Assembly (NCBI GenBank): GCA_030613835.1
Contig: JAUWLH010000093.1
Span: 1-6,181, forward strand
Source of the DNA: Candidatus Bathyarchaeota archaeon
GTDB taxonomy: Archaea; Thermoproteota; Bathyarchaeia; TCS64
Direction of reading: 5' to 3'
Length of the DNA: 6,181 nucleotides
Of this stretch, positions 5,807 to 6,181 are shown in pieces. How positions within the stretch are numbered: the stretch's first letter is position 1; each line of letters begins with the position of its first letter. Made by a program: the position numbers and the translations under genes. The notes below the pieces were generated by a model. It saw nothing but the letters and a program-made list of their open reading frames with translations, had not been told where the DNA came from and searched no databases.

Positions 5807-6181
5807 TTAATGGCAGGCGAGGGAGTCGAGGTGTCTCTGGAACTCCCTCAGCAGGTCTTGCTGGGTGACAAACTCGGGAAGAGTTACATAGTTGACTATG
5901 TAGACCCGGCCGCCCTCGTCACAATACCAGCAACCTACTATGCCCGTCATTAAAACTCCATGTTCTGTAACATTGAAACGCTGATACACCATCTCGTGTC
6001 CACCCTTCACCGAGACAACCAGTGATCCCCTGTCGTTCACCTCTATCCCACCACTCTCCACCCACACGATTAACTCATCCAGAACAGCAACCAGCTCAGG
6101 GGAGGACACAACTGTATCCCACATCACGTTGACAATCTCAAGAGGGTATTCGAACCGAAACTGAACCAAACCCGAGACCTC
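5807..6181 (-). CDS. Hypothetical protein, N-terminus beyond the window
   Basis: The frame is open from the right edge to a TAA stop (5809-5807), giving 124 residues. The only start-like codon near the edge is TTG at 6169, and the frame continues upstream of it to the edge, so I treat the gene as 5'-partial. I do not recognise the family. Counting from TTG, it is a mostly soluble, acidic protein with an alternating hydrophobic pattern (SLVVSV at 49-54, RVYIVNYVTL at 88-97) suggesting beta strands. A helix-like end follows (QQDLLREFQRHLDSL, 103-117). One CxxC pair (C80, C83) could be redox-active or half of a metal site. No signal peptide or membrane segment is seen. It converges on tRNA-Leu. 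Its base composition does not obviously differ from its neighbours. It could be a real small gene or the tail of a longer one. Confidence 0.55.
   Translation of the reverse strand, partial: EVSGLVQFRFEYPLEIVNVMWDTVVSSPELVAVLDELIVWVESGGIEVNDRGSLVVSVKGGHEMVYQRFNVTEHGVLMTGIVGCWYCDEGGRVYIVNYVTLPEFVTQQDLLREFQRHLDSLACH

Overview
The window looks like a chromosomal housekeeping segment from an archaeon. The main evidence is an archaeal/eukaryotic-type class I release factor (aRF1) with NIKS and GGQ motifs, a short archaeal-type valyl-tRNA synthetase, an archaeal-type UMP kinase, TATA-like boxes at promoter distances, and starts with weak or absent Shine-Dalgarno signals. GC content appears moderate and AGG is a frequent Arg codon. 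The lineage cannot be fixed from this sequence; an uncultured archaeal (metagenome-type) genome would fit, but that is a guess.

Layout: (1) 1-339, +, the C-terminal end of an MFS-type transporter, cut by the left edge. (2) 340-551, a 212-nt non-coding leader with two TATA-like elements and two strong hairpins. (3) 552-2978, +, valS. (4) 3018-3524, +, a 168-aa protein resembling the L-2-amino-thiazoline-4-carboxylate (ATC) hydrolase family, 39 nt behind valS. (5) 3527-4783, -, aRF1, which meets gene 4 tail to tail with only 2 nt between the stop codons. (6) 4882-5583, -, UMP kinase (pyrH), upstream of aRF1 on the same strand. (7) 5663-5745, +, tRNA-Leu(CAA), divergent from pyrH. (8) 5807-6181, -, an unrecognised ORF that is open to the right edge and convergent with the tRNA.

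Three of the six protein genes plus the tRNA serve translation: Val-tRNA charging, a leucine tRNA and stop-codon release. UMP kinase supplies pyrimidine nucleotides. The sequence shows no defence system, mobile element, CRISPR array or biosynthetic island, and I do not claim a new system. The points most worth a second look are the structured valS leader with two mutually exclusive stems, a substituted TTRPE motif in the ValRS editing domain, the uncharacterised ATC-hydrolase-like protein, the 2-nt convergent junction, and the orphan ORF at the right edge.
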